This document shows positions 1-6,779 of a DNA stretch of 22,804 nt, piece after piece. The notes under the pieces are model-generated. The model was not told where the DNA came from. It did no database searches and saw only the letters and a list, made by a program, of their open reading frames with translations. The stretch's first letter is position 1, and every line of letters begins with the position of its first letter. This DNA is from Streptococcus mitis (lineage in GTDB: Bacteria > Bacillota > Bacilli > Lactobacillales > Streptococcaceae), in contig JAGZLW010000031.1 in the NCBI GenBank assembly GCA_018364455.1, positions 1-22,804 of the forward strand, written 5' to 3'. A program made the translations under genes and the position numbers.

Positions 1-7
1 GTTTGGA

Positions 8-142
8 TTATGCAGCCAAAACTTTGCGTCCTTTACGACGACGAGCTGCCAATACGCGACGACCGTTTTTAGTTGACATACGGTTACGGAATCCGTGTTT
101 GCGCGCACGACGAAGTTTACTTGGTTGATAAGTACGTTTCAC
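8..142 (-). CDS. rpmH: 50S ribosomal protein L34
   Basis: This gene encodes the 44-residue ribosomal protein L34, a small basic protein of the large ribosomal subunit. The translation begins [19 protein letters not shown] and ends with a [22 protein letters not shown] tail, which is the complete bacterial L34 pattern. It is too short for most ORF filters. The start codon is GTG at 140-142, preceded by a strong Shine-Dalgarno sequence (GAGGAGGT on the minus strand, 150-157). No in-frame ATG fits the conserved N-terminus. A clear vegetative promoter lies upstream at 217-245, so it can be transcribed separately from the aminotransferase gene behind it. Its downstream flank lies outside the window. 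Identification is very secure. Confidence 0.97.
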
Positions 143-216
143 GATGAATACCTCCTCATAGATTTTGTATTCGTTTAGCCGGCTATAAAGTGATCAGTTA
201 CTAAACATACTTTACT

Positions 217-245
217 ATTCTATCTGATTCTTTCACTTTTGTCAA
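217..245 (-). promoter_or_regulatory. Sigma-A promoter of rpmH
   Basis: On the minus strand a perfect -35 box TTGACA (240-245) and a -10 box TAGAAT (217-222) are separated by 17 nt. The predicted transcript has a leader of about 65-70 nt before the rpmH GTG start. Confidence 0.8.
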
Positions 246-286
246 TAGCTCTAGGCAAATGTTTCCAGCTTTTTCAAATGTAAGCC

Positions 287-1501
287 CTATCTACGATACT
301 GTTTTAAGAATCGAGTCATCTTTTCTTGGATTTGGGCTAGTTCATCAACACGAGGAAGGTAAACGATACGGAAGTGGTCTGGTTCCTGCCAGTTAAAGCC
401 TCGACCATGAACCAAGAGAACCTTTTCCTGTTTCAAGAAATTAAGAACAAACTGTTCATCATCATCGATACGGTACATATTGCGATCGATTTTAGGGAAG
501 ATATAGAGTCCAGCCTTAGGTTTAACCGCAGACAAACCTGGAATATCTTGAATGGCATTGTAAATGAAATTTCTTTGCTCGTAAATTCGTCCACCAGGAA
601 GGAGCAATTCATCGACCGACTGGTGACCACCCAATGAAGTTTGTACGACTTGTTGGGCCAAAACGTTAGAGCAAAGGCGCATGTTGGAAAGCATATTGAG
701 CCCTTCGATATAGCCTTTAACATGTGTCTTAGGTCCAGACAAGACCATCCAACCCACACGGAAACCAGCGATACGGTGGGATTTTGATAGACCATTCATG
801 CTGACGCAGAAAACATCTGGTGCCAAGCTCGCCACAGGCGTATGCACATGTCCATCCATTACCATGCGGTCGTAAATTTCATCCGCAAAGATAATCAAAT
901 CGTTTTGACGGGCAATCTCAATAATCTCCAACAAGAGTTCCTTAGGATAAAGGGCTCCAGTTGGATTATTTGGATTGATAAGGACGATTGCCTTGGTATT
1001 GGAAGTGATTTTTGACTTGATATCGTCAATATCTGGGTACCATTCTGCAGCTTCATCACAGATATAGTGAACGGCATTTCCCCCAGCTAAGCTGACAGCT
1101 GCTGTCCAGAGAGGATAATCTGGCATTGGCACTAAGACTTCATCCCCGTTGTCCAAAAGCCCCTGCATGGACATGACAATCAGTTCACTGACACCATTTC
1201 CAAGGTAAATATCATCAATGTCCACATTAGGGAATTTCTTCAATTGACAATACTGCATAATGGCCTTACGGGCTGAGAAAATCCCTTTGGAGTCAGAGTA
1301 ACCTTCACTATCACGCGCATTCATAATCAAGTCATGAATGACCTCGTCTGGCGCTGTAAAGCCAAATTCTGCTGGATTTCCTGTATTCAGACGTAAAATC
1401 TTTTCTCCATTTGCTCGCATCCGCATGGCTTCTTCCAAAACAGGACCACGGATATCATAAGCAACATGCTCTAACTTACTAGACTTGTTATATTCTTTCA
1501 T
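287..1501 (-). CDS. alaA: Pyridoxal-phosphate aminotransferase (alanine type)
   Basis: This is a class I/II PLP-dependent aminotransferase of 404 residues that most likely interconverts pyruvate and alanine with glutamate as amino donor in the cytoplasm. It closely resembles what I remember of E. coli AlaA (405 aa): the SSKLE...YDIRGPVLEEA N-terminus, the GNGVSELIV and PDYPLWTAAVSL blocks, INPNNPTG (residues 175-182), ADEIYD (206-211) and the Schiff-base lysine K240 in NGLSKSHRIAGFRVGWM are all present. The start ATG follows a TGAGGA ribosome binding site and a TATAAT promoter. The gene is complete. Substrate assignment (alanine rather than aspartate) is inferred from overall similarity. No convincing terminator follows the stop, so some readthrough into rpmH is possible. 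Confidence 0.9.
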   Translation of the reverse strand: MKEYNKSSKLEHVAYDIRGPVLEEAMRMRANGEKILRLNTGNPAEFGFTAPDEVIHDLIMNARDSEGYSDSKGIFSARKAIMQYCQLKKFPNVDIDDIYLGNGVSELIVMSMQGLLDNGDEVLVPMPDYPLWTAAVSLAGGNAVHYICDEAAEWYPDIDDIKSKITSNTKAIVLINPNNPTGALYPKELLLEIIEIARQNDLIIFADEIYDRMVMDGHVHTPVASLAPDVFCVSMNGLSKSHRIAGFRVGWMVLSGPKTHVKGYIEGLNMLSNMRLCSNVLAQQVVQTSLGGHQSVDELLLPGGRIYEQRNFIYNAIQDIPGLSAVKPKAGLYIFPKIDRNMYRIDDDEQFVLNFLKQEKVLLVHGRGFNWQEPDHFRIVYLPRVDELAQIQEKMTRFLKQYRR

Positions 1502-1531
1502 CTTGTTTCCTCAATTCGTCAGGATAGTAAC

Positions 1532-1560
1532 ATTATACCACTAGAAAGACAATGCGACAA
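1532..1560 (-). promoter_or_regulatory. Promoter of alaA
   Basis: The minus strand has TTGTCG (1555-1560), a 17-nt spacer and a consensus -10 TATAAT (1532-1537) extended by TGG. The predicted leader is about 25 nt. Confidence 0.75.
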
Positions 1561-1591
1561 GTTTACTGAAATGTGTTACTAAAATCCTACA

Positions 1592-1618
1592 GAAGAAAAA
1601 CCTCACTAAGAGCGAGGT
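1592..1618 (-). terminator. Intrinsic terminator after the small membrane protein gene
   Basis: An 8-bp stem (1600-1607 with 1611-1618, one G.U pair on the minus-strand RNA, loop of 3) is followed on the minus strand by a run of five T residues and TTC. It lies 40 nt after the stop of the 1658-1948 gene. Confidence 0.75.
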
Positions 1619-1657
1619 CAAGACAGTGGAGATAGCAGGTGTTTTGCGAAAGTCACA

Positions 1658-1948
1658 TCACATACCAAAAGATAAACCTAGAAAAAGCAAGCCTAAAAAG
1701 GAGTCATAGAGAAGATTGAACATGAGGAAAAGTTCCCATATCATCAAGTAGTCCCAACGCCCACTTCGTTTTGCAACTAGGAATAAGATTAGATGGTAGA
1801 GTAGGTGAAAGACTAAAAATCCGATAAAACCTGGATAGAGAAGTGGAATTAGCTTCTCTAATTGCCAGATCATGATAACTTCTAGCAAGACTGAAACTAG
1901 GATAATTCCATAATAAAGGAAATTTGATTTTTGAAAAGAGCTTTTCAT
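1658..1948 (-). CDS. Small hydrophobic membrane protein, unknown function
   Basis: I do not recognise this family. From the second of two adjacent ATG codons the product is 96 residues and almost entirely hydrophobic, with about three predicted membrane spans near residues 10-29, 33-60 and 68-95, separated by short charged turns (LEK; KRSGRWD). A GGGAGGG ribosome binding site lies 6 nt upstream of this ATG and 3 nt upstream of the alternative ATG at 1951; a longer GTG-started version (to 1966) would run through the binding site and is less likely. It is flanked by its own terminator, so it is a single-gene unit between alaA and the universal stress gene. Its role is unknown, perhaps an accessory membrane protein. 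Confidence 0.75.
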   Translation of the reverse strand: MKSSFQKSNFLYYGIILVSVLLEVIMIWQLEKLIPLLYPGFIGFLVFHLLYHLILFLVAKRSGRWDYLMIWELFLMFNLLYDSFLGLLFLGLSFGM

Positions 1949-2053
1949 CATTATCCCTCCCTTCACTTCTTTCCTGCTATCCTTTCTTTTATTTTATCAT
2001 ATATTTATATAGATTTTAATCGCTAACATTCTTTTAAAAAATACTTTTTTTGC

Positions 2054-2082
2054 TTTACTTCTATAGTGAAAAGGTTTACAAT
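2054..2082 (+). promoter_or_regulatory. Promoter of the universal stress protein gene
   Basis: TTTACT (2054-2059), a 17-nt spacer and TACAAT (2077-2082) lie about 30 nt before the ATG at 2113. The match is good but not perfect. Confidence 0.6.
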
Positions 2083-2112
2083 TATAGTAAGAAAATTTCA
2101 GGAGGTTTCATT

Positions 2113-2565
2113 ATGGCACAACGTTACCAAAATATCATGGTCGCAATCGATGGTTCTAAAGAAGCAGACTTGGCTTTTGTCAAGGGAGTTCATTCTGCTC
2201 TACGAAACGACGCTAAACTCACCATCGCACATGTCATTGACACACGCGCACTCCAAAGTGTATCCACCTTTGATGCTGAAGTTTACGAAGAACTCCAAGT
2301 CGACGCTGAAAGTCTGATGAAAGAGTACGAAAAACGTGCTAAAGATGCTGGTGTGGCAGATGTTCATATCGTCATTGAAATGGGAAATCCAAAAACCCTC
2401 TTGGCACGTACTATTCCCGATGCTGAGGAAGTGGACCTCATCCTCGTTGGCGCAACTGGTCTCAACGCCTTTGAACGCCTCTTGGTTGGCTCTTCATCTG
2501 AATACATTCTCCGCCATGCTAAGGTTGATTTGCTGGTTGTGAGAGAACAAGAAAAAACCTTATAA
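2113..2565 (+). CDS. Universal stress protein, UspA family
   Basis: The gene encodes a 150-residue single-domain Usp protein of the ATP-binding type. It starts MAQRYQNIMVAIDGS, the usual first strand of the fold, and ends with the nucleotide-binding signature G-x2-G-x9-G-S (GATGLNAFERLLVGS, about residues 115-129). Such proteins are soluble dimers that bind ATP and help cells survive stress; no precise role is known in streptococci. The start was set at 2113, not at an in-frame upstream start at 2050, because a strong AGGAGG site lies just before 2113 and the Usp fold begins there. A promoter precedes it and an intrinsic terminator follows it, so it is monocistronic. Confidence 0.92.
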   Translation: MAQRYQNIMVAIDGSKEADLAFVKGVHSALRNDAKLTIAHVIDTRALQSVSTFDAEVYEELQVDAESLMKEYEKRAKDAGVADVHIVIEMGNPKTLLARTIPDAEEVDLILVGATGLNAFERLLVGSSSEYILRHAKVDLLVVREQEKTL

Positions 2566-2573
2566 TCACAAAG

Positions 2574-2597
2574 AAAAGGAGCTCAGCGCTCCTTTTT
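2574..2597 (+). terminator. Intrinsic terminator after the Usp gene
   Basis: A 9-bp perfect stem (AAAAGGAGC pairing with GCTCCTTTT, loop TCAGC) runs directly into five T residues, 9 nt after the Usp stop codon. Confidence 0.85.
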
Positions 2598-2608
2598 GTT
2601 TACTATTT

Positions 2609-2710
2609 ATACTCTTCAAACCACGTCAACGTCCATCTACAACCTCAAAACAGTGTTTTGAGCAGCCTGCGGCTAGTTTCCTAGTTTGCTCTTTGATTTT
2701 CATTGAGTAT
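2609..2710 (+). repeat. Shortened BOX element (boxA-boxC type)
   Basis: The repeat has the terminal inverted ATACTC...GAGTAT ends, a boxA-like left end with TTCAAACCACGTCAACGTC, and a full boxC-like right end with CCTGCGGCTAG, TTCCTAGTTTGCTC and TTTGATTTTCATTGAGTAT. The inner palindrome CTCAAAACAGTGTTTTGAG is at 2644-2662. The central boxA/boxB section of full elements is missing. It sits between the convergent Usp and HAD genes, and its right end contains the HAD stop codon. Confidence 0.9.
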
Positions 2711-4091
2711 TATTTCTCTCTTTATGGCGTTCGTAAGCCTTGAGCTGGCGCTTCAGTTCCTTTTTAATAGCAGGTTCTGGAGCATATTTTTCTTCCCAAT
2801 CATCTGGTTTTAAGATTTTATGGGTCACTGGATCAAAATGAGCCTTGCCATCTGGGAAAATTTTCCCCATATTGGCCTGATGGACAATGTCAAAAATACG
2901 TTCTGGGTCCACCCCCATCAAGACAAAACTACCGTAGGTGAAGTAAAGCGTATCAATCAAGGCATCCACCTGCCCTATCAAATCTTGCTGAGCAGGCGTC
3001 TTCTTAGCTACTTTATCTGCTGCCTTATCAAGGGCTTGATGAAGTTGCGATAGAGCTTGACCAAAATCCTCTTCAGAAGGGCTGGCAGCTCGAACAAACT
3101 CCACCAATTCTTCTATTTTAAAGCCAGCCCTGTGGGTTGCACCTTCTAAATCCCAAGCTCGAGGTTCTTCTTGGGTTCGTTCATCCATCATGTGGTGGAA
3201 GGTCTTGACCTTATTGAAATGATAGTCACGGCTGACAAAGACTTTTTCTGAAGCCAAAACACCAAAATGTTCCAAGGCCTTGTGGATTCCGTCTTGCTGA
3301 TTGCTGGTGGTGATGTGTTTGGCAACTTCCTTGACACTGCTACTACCATTTCCCATAGCAACTGACATACCGACACCAGCCAGCATTTCAAGGTCGTTAT
3401 CCGAATCACCAAAGGCCATGACTTGGTTGAGGTCAAAACCATATTCTTTCCCGACTCGGCGTATGCCTTCCAATTTAGAGTTTCCTTGATTGATAACATC
3501 CGCTGCAAAAGGATTGCTACGTGTCAATTTCAAGTCTTCAAAATCAGCTGCTGCCTTCTCAGATTCTTCTGGCGTCATCAGCATCAAGACTTGGTAGATA
3601 GGCTGATTCATTAGATGAAGCAGGTCTTCTTCCTTTTGGGGAACAACCTTGCTGACCATACGATTAAAGGAATGACTCACTGTCCGAGTTAAAACTGAGG
3701 GAACGAAGCGACTGATTCGTTGGGAAAAAGAACCCAGACCAAAGGACATGATTTTGGAACCTAACATGGCATCCTTGGTCCCTAGGGCAATCTCCTTGCC
3801 CTCTTTTTTAGCATAAGTAATGAGCTTGCGCAAATGTAACTTGGAGATAGGACTCGTGAACAAGACTCTGTCTTTAGTAAAGATATACTGGCCATTGTAG
3901 GTTACCGCAAAGTCCAAATCCAAATCGTCCATCAATTCCTTAACAAAAAAAGGTCCTCGACCTGTCGCTACGCCGACAAGTACCCCTTGCTCTTTGACGA
4001 TTTTAATCGCGTCCTTAGTGGATTTCAAAACACTCTTGCGATCGTTGACCAAGGTTCCATCGATATCAAAAAAAACAGCTTTGACTTCCAT
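2700..4091 (-). CDS. Cof-type HAD hydrolase fused to a MazG-like domain
   Basis: The product is 463 residues, much longer than the usual 260-290 of Cof/HAD-IIB phosphatases. Residues 1-275 are a HAD-IIB domain: nucleophile motif FFDIDGT with D9 and D11, VATGRG (41-46), and the metal-binding GDSDND (228-233). Residues 285-440 form a helical domain with EELVE (327-331) and DALID (376-380), the ExxE...ExxD arrangement of MazG/phosphoribosyl-ATP pyrophosphatase-like enzymes that hydrolyse nucleoside triphosphates. I infer a two-domain nucleotide- or sugar-phosphate hydrolase; substrates are unknown. The last residues (TQ and the stop) are encoded by the end of a BOX repeat. The ATG at 4091 was chosen because the domain starts there; an upstream TTG at 4121 is possible. 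Confidence 0.88.
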   Translation of the reverse strand: MEVKAVFFDIDGTLVNDRKSVLKSTKDAIKIVKEQGVLVGVATGRGPFFVKELMDDLDLDFAVTYNGQYIFTKDRVLFTSPISKLHLRKLITYAKKEGKEIALGTKDAMLGSKIMSFGLGSFSQRISRFVPSVLTRTVSHSFNRMVSKVVPQKEEDLLHLMNQPIYQVLMLMTPEESEKAAADFEDLKLTRSNPFAADVINQGNSKLEGIRRVGKEYGFDLNQVMAFGDSDNDLEMLAGVGMSVAMGNGSSSVKEVAKHITTSNQQDGIHKALEHFGVLASEKVFVSRDYHFNKVKTFHHMMDERTQEEPRAWDLEGATHRAGFKIEELVEFVRAASPSEEDFGQALSQLHQALDKAADKVAKKTPAQQDLIGQVDALIDTLYFTYGSFVLMGVDPERIFDIVHQANMGKIFPDGKAHFDPVTHKILKPDDWEEKYAPEPAIKKELKRQLKAYERHKERNNTQ

Positions 4092-4116
4092 CCTGTCCCA
4101 ATCTCCCCTTTTGTGA

Positions 4117-4129
4117 TACAATGATTATA
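4117..4129. promoter_or_regulatory. Overlapping divergent promoters (HAD gene and asparaginase)
   Basis: On the minus strand a TATAAT -10 with an extended TGG (4124-4132) points to the HAD gene. On the plus strand a TGATACAAT extended -10 (4114-4122) points to the asparaginase gene. The two -10 boxes are one base apart, so polymerase could occupy only one promoter at a time. Neither has a strong -35 box. Confidence 0.55.
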
Positions 4130-4156
4130 CCACATTTCAGAAAGAGTGAGTAAATC

Positions 4157-5119
4157 ATGCCTAAGAAAATCCTTGTTTTACATACGGGTGGGACTATTTC
4201 CATGCAGGCCGATGCTTCTGGCGCTGTTGTGACGAGTTCGGATAATCCCATGAACCATGTGTCCAATCCCCTCGAAGGAATCCAGGTCCACGCCCTAGAC
4301 TTTTTTAACCTGCCAAGCCCTCATATCAAGCCCAAGCATATGCTGGCCCTCTACCAAAAAATCAAAGAGGAAGCAGATAACTACGATGGAGTGGTGATTA
4401 CACACGGAACCGACACTTTAGAGGAAACAGCTTATTTCCTTGATACCATGGAAGTTCCCCACATGCCCATCGTTCTAACAGGGGCCATGCGCAGCTCCAA
4501 CGAACTCGGTAGTGACGGTGTCTATAATTATCTGAGTGCTTTACGAGTGGCTAGCGATGACAGGGCTGCTGACAAAGGAGTTTTGGTCGTTATGAACGAT
4601 GAAATCCACGCTGCCAAGTATGTTACCAAAACGCATACAACCAACGTCAGCACCTTCCAGACTCCAACACACGGGCCACTTGGTCTGATTATGAAACAGG
4701 AAATCCTCTACTTTAAAACAGCTGAACCTCGTGTCCGCTTTGACCTTGATCACATACAAGGATTAGTCCCTATCATCTCTGCTTATGCTGGTATGACAGA
4801 TGAGCTGATTGATATGCTGGATTTGGAACAATTGGACGGTTTGATTATCCAAGCCTTCGGAGCTGGTAATATTCCCAAAGAAACGGCTCAAAAATTAGAA
4901 AGCCTTCTGCAAAAAGGAATACCAGTCGCCCTGGTTTCACGATGCTTTAACGGTATCGCAGAACCTGTTTATGCCTACCAAGGTGGGGGCGTACAGTTGC
5001 AAAAGGCCGGTATTTTCTTTGTCAAAGAACTTAACGCCCAAAAAGCTCGCCTGAAACTCCTCATTGCCCTCAATGCTGGACTAACAGGACAGGCTTTGAA
5101 AGACTATATGGAAGGCTAA
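4157..5119 (+). CDS. ansA: L-asparaginase, cytoplasmic type I
   Basis: This 320-residue protein hydrolyses asparagine to aspartate and ammonia. It has both asparaginase signatures: HTGGTIS near the N-terminus with the nucleophile threonine at T13, and ITHGTDTLEETAYF with the T85-D86 pair. The TGAMRSSNELGSDG segment carrying substrate-loop residues also follows the family pattern. There is no signal peptide, so it is intracellular. It is transcribed divergently from the HAD gene and convergently with ccpA, with a shared bidirectional terminator behind it. The ATG follows a weak AGAGTGAG site about 8 nt upstream. The gene appears intact and complete. Confidence 0.94.
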   Translation: MPKKILVLHTGGTISMQADASGAVVTSSDNPMNHVSNPLEGIQVHALDFFNLPSPHIKPKHMLALYQKIKEEADNYDGVVITHGTDTLEETAYFLDTMEVPHMPIVLTGAMRSSNELGSDGVYNYLSALRVASDDRAADKGVLVVMNDEIHAAKYVTKTHTTNVSTFQTPTHGPLGLIMKQEILYFKTAEPRVRFDLDHIQGLVPIISAYAGMTDELIDMLDLEQLDGLIIQAFGAGNIPKETAQKLESLLQKGIPVALVSRCFNGIAEPVYAYQGGGVQLQKAGIFFVKELNAQKARLKLLIALNAGLTGQALKDYMEG

Positions 5120-5136
5120 TTCCCTTCTCTAAAAAC

Positions 5137-5170
5137 AAATCAGGAAATCTTCACGATTCCCTGATTTTTT
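5137..5170. terminator. Bidirectional terminator between ansA and ccpA
   Basis: Two 13-nt arms (5137-5149 and 5155-5167) pair with one mismatch around a 5-nt loop. T residues follow on the plus strand, and a TTTGTTTTT tract follows on the minus strand. It ends the two convergent genes. Confidence 0.85.
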
Positions 5171-6181
5171 CTATTTACGTTTTCGTGTTGAACGACGTTC
5201 TGTCAAACCATGAGGTAAGAGAACTTCACGTTCTTCCAACTCTTCCTTGTGCATAATCTTAGTCAACATACGCATACTAATAGCACCAAGATCATAAAGA
5301 GGTTGGGCGATAGTTGTCAAGTTTGGACGGGTAAAGCGTGAGACTTGCGAATCATCACTAGTAATGATTTCAAATTCTTCTGGTACTGATACACCCTTAT
5401 CAGCAAGGCCGTTCAAGACACCTGCTGCCAATTCATCACCTGTTACAACTGCTGCAGTTGCATTTGATGAAATCAGGCGTTCTGCCAAGGCATAACCGTC
5501 TTCATAAGTGTATTTAGATTCAAATACCAATCCTTCGCTATAAGAAACACCTGCTTTTTTCAAGGCTTCCTTGTAGCCAACCAAACGAACCTTACCATTG
5601 ATGTCATCCACTAATGGACCGCTAACGAAAGCAATGCGCTCATTTTCTTTAGCAAGGTAGGTTACTGCATCAATCGTTGCTTGTTTGTAGTCAATATTAA
5701 CACTTGGAAGCTGGTGCTCCACATCTACTGTTCCCGCAAGAACAACTGGTGTTCGAGAACGAGAAAACTCTGAACGAATTTTTTCAGTCAAGTGGTACCC
5801 CATAAAAATGATACCATCCACTTGCTTAGAAAACAGGGTATTGACCACTGAAACTTCCTTATCATCATCCTCATCACTGTTAGCAAGGACGATATTGTAC
5901 TTGTACATTTCAGCAATATCATCAATCCCTTTAGCAAGCGTTGAGAAATAGCCATTGGTAATATTTGGAATCACGACACCAACAGTGGTTGTCTTTTTAC
6001 TTGCAAGACCACGCGCCACTGCATTTGGACGGTAATCCAAACGGTCAATTACCTCAAGCACTTTTTTACGGGTATTCTCTTTTACATTCTTATTGCCATT
6101 GACTACACGGCTAACTGTCGCCATTGAAACTCCGGCTTCACGGGCGACATCATAAATCGTTACTGTATCGTCTGTATTCAT
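5171..6181 (-). CDS. ccpA: Catabolite control protein A, LacI family
   Basis: This is the 336-residue global regulator of carbon catabolite repression. The N-terminal helix-turn-helix (TIYDVAREAGVSMATVSRVVNG, residues about 8-29) and hinge (YRPNAVARGLASKKT) are typical LacI-family, and the remainder is a periplasmic-binding-protein-like core that binds HPr-Ser46-P. Together with HPr-Ser-P it binds cre sites; I see cre-like sites in its own promoter and in front of manL in this window. The gene is complete with start ATG after GAAAGGAAATGG. In mitis-group streptococci it repeatedly neighbours asparaginase and the HAD gene, as it does here. Confidence 0.97.
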   Translation of the reverse strand: MNTDDTVTIYDVAREAGVSMATVSRVVNGNKNVKENTRKKVLEVIDRLDYRPNAVARGLASKKTTTVGVVIPNITNGYFSTLAKGIDDIAEMYKYNIVLANSDEDDDKEVSVVNTLFSKQVDGIIFMGYHLTEKIRSEFSRSRTPVVLAGTVDVEHQLPSVNIDYKQATIDAVTYLAKENERIAFVSGPLVDDINGKVRLVGYKEALKKAGVSYSEGLVFESKYTYEDGYALAERLISSNATAAVVTGDELAAGVLNGLADKGVSVPEEFEIITSDDSQVSRFTRPNLTTIAQPLYDLGAISMRMLTKIMHKEELEEREVLLPHGLTERRSTRKRK

Positions 6182-6231
6182 TCCATTTCCTTTCTATATC
6201 ATACCTCACGAGACTCCAAAAAAGAGACGGT

Positions 6232-6250
6232 ATGAAAATTTCGTTTTCAT
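6232..6250 (-). promoter_or_regulatory. cre-like operator in the ccpA leader
   Basis: The minus strand reads ATGAAAACGAAATTTTCAT, which has perfect 7-bp inverted arms around 5 nt. It matches the cre consensus WTGNAANCGNWNNCW with one mismatch. It lies roughly 10-28 nt downstream of the predicted transcription start, where CcpA would act as a roadblock. Confidence 0.6.
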
Positions 6251-6265
6251 GCTTCTACTTATTCC

Positions 6266-6294
6266 ATTTTATCACTATTTGTAAACACTTTCAA
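6266..6294 (-). promoter_or_regulatory. ccpA promoter with overlapping cre-like site
   Basis: TTGAAA (6289-6294), a 17-nt spacer and an extended -10 TGATAAAAT (6266-6271) form the promoter. The sequence TTGAAAGTGTTTACAA (6279-6294) covers the -35 box and differs from a consensus cre by one base (GTG in place of GCG). This suggests negative autoregulation. Confidence 0.65.
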
Positions 6295-6363
6295 GCTTTT
6301 TTTGAAGATTATTTGAAAAAATTTCATAGAAAGCTATGTTTATGAAGAAAAAATCGCCTTTTC

Positions 6364-6392
6364 TTGATTTTTAATCCTATTTGCTGTATGAT
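6364..6392 (+). promoter_or_regulatory. Promoter of the DUF960-like gene
   Basis: TTGATT (6364-6369), 17 nt and TATGAT (6387-6392) lie 24 nt before the ATG, with GGGGGT as ribosome binding site. Confidence 0.6.
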
Positions 6393-6416
6393 AAGGGAAA
6401 GAAAGGGGGTAGAAAT

Positions 6417-6734
6417 ATGGCTTTTACCAATACCCACATGCGATCGGCTAGTTTTGGCATTGTTACCAGCTTGCCTGATGACGTTATTGACTCTTTTTGG
6501 TATATCATCGACCACTTCTTAAAAAATGTCTTTGAATTGGAAGAAGAACTTGAGTTTCAATTGCTCAATAACCAAGGAAAAATTACCTTCCACTTCTCAA
6601 GTCAACACCTCCCTACAGCCATTGATTTTGATTTTAACCATCCCTTTGACCCTCTTTATCCCCCGAGAGTCCTGGTTTTAGATATGGACGGTAGAGAAAC
6701 TATCCTCCTCCCAGAAGAAAATGACCTATTTTAA
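6417..6734 (+). CDS. Small DUF960-like protein, unknown function
   Basis: The product is 105 residues starting MAFTNTHMRSASFGIVTSLPDDVIDSFW. The layout (FGIVTSLPDDVID..W at the start, a central FELEEELEFQL and then QGKITFHFSSQ) looks like the DUF960 family of Firmicutes, known mainly from sequence and structure without assigned function. It has no signal peptide or membrane segment and is acidic, so it is probably cytoplasmic. The start at 6417 was chosen over an in-frame TTG at 6381 because AAAGGGGGT lies 7 nt upstream. It is a single gene, divergent from ccpA and convergent with folBK, and lies at the suspected inversion junction. Confidence 0.8.
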   Translation: MAFTNTHMRSASFGIVTSLPDDVIDSFWYIIDHFLKNVFELEEELEFQLLNNQGKITFHFSSQHLPTAIDFDFNHPFDPLYPPRVLVLDMDGRETILLPEENDLF

Positions 6735-6779
6735 AAACTCTAGCCTTCAGTTACAAGCGACTGAAAACTAGAGTTTTTT
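6734..6779. terminator. Bidirectional terminator between the DUF960-like gene and folBK
   Basis: The 10-bp perfect outer stem AAAACTCTAG / CTAGAGTTTT (6734-6743 and 6768-6777) encloses an inner TTCAGT / ACTGAA stem. T-runs follow in both directions. It overlaps the stop of the plus-strand gene. Confidence 0.88.

Noticed and set aside
246..286. Terminator after alaA
   Set aside because: CAAATGT occurs twice in direct, not inverted, orientation; no stable stem with a T-run is visible.
433..795. 120-codon open frame inside alaA, and similar long open frames such as 14428-14790, 3188-3508 and 17388-17696
   Set aside because: They lie within well-identified genes in other frames, have no ribosome binding sites and give proteins of implausible composition.
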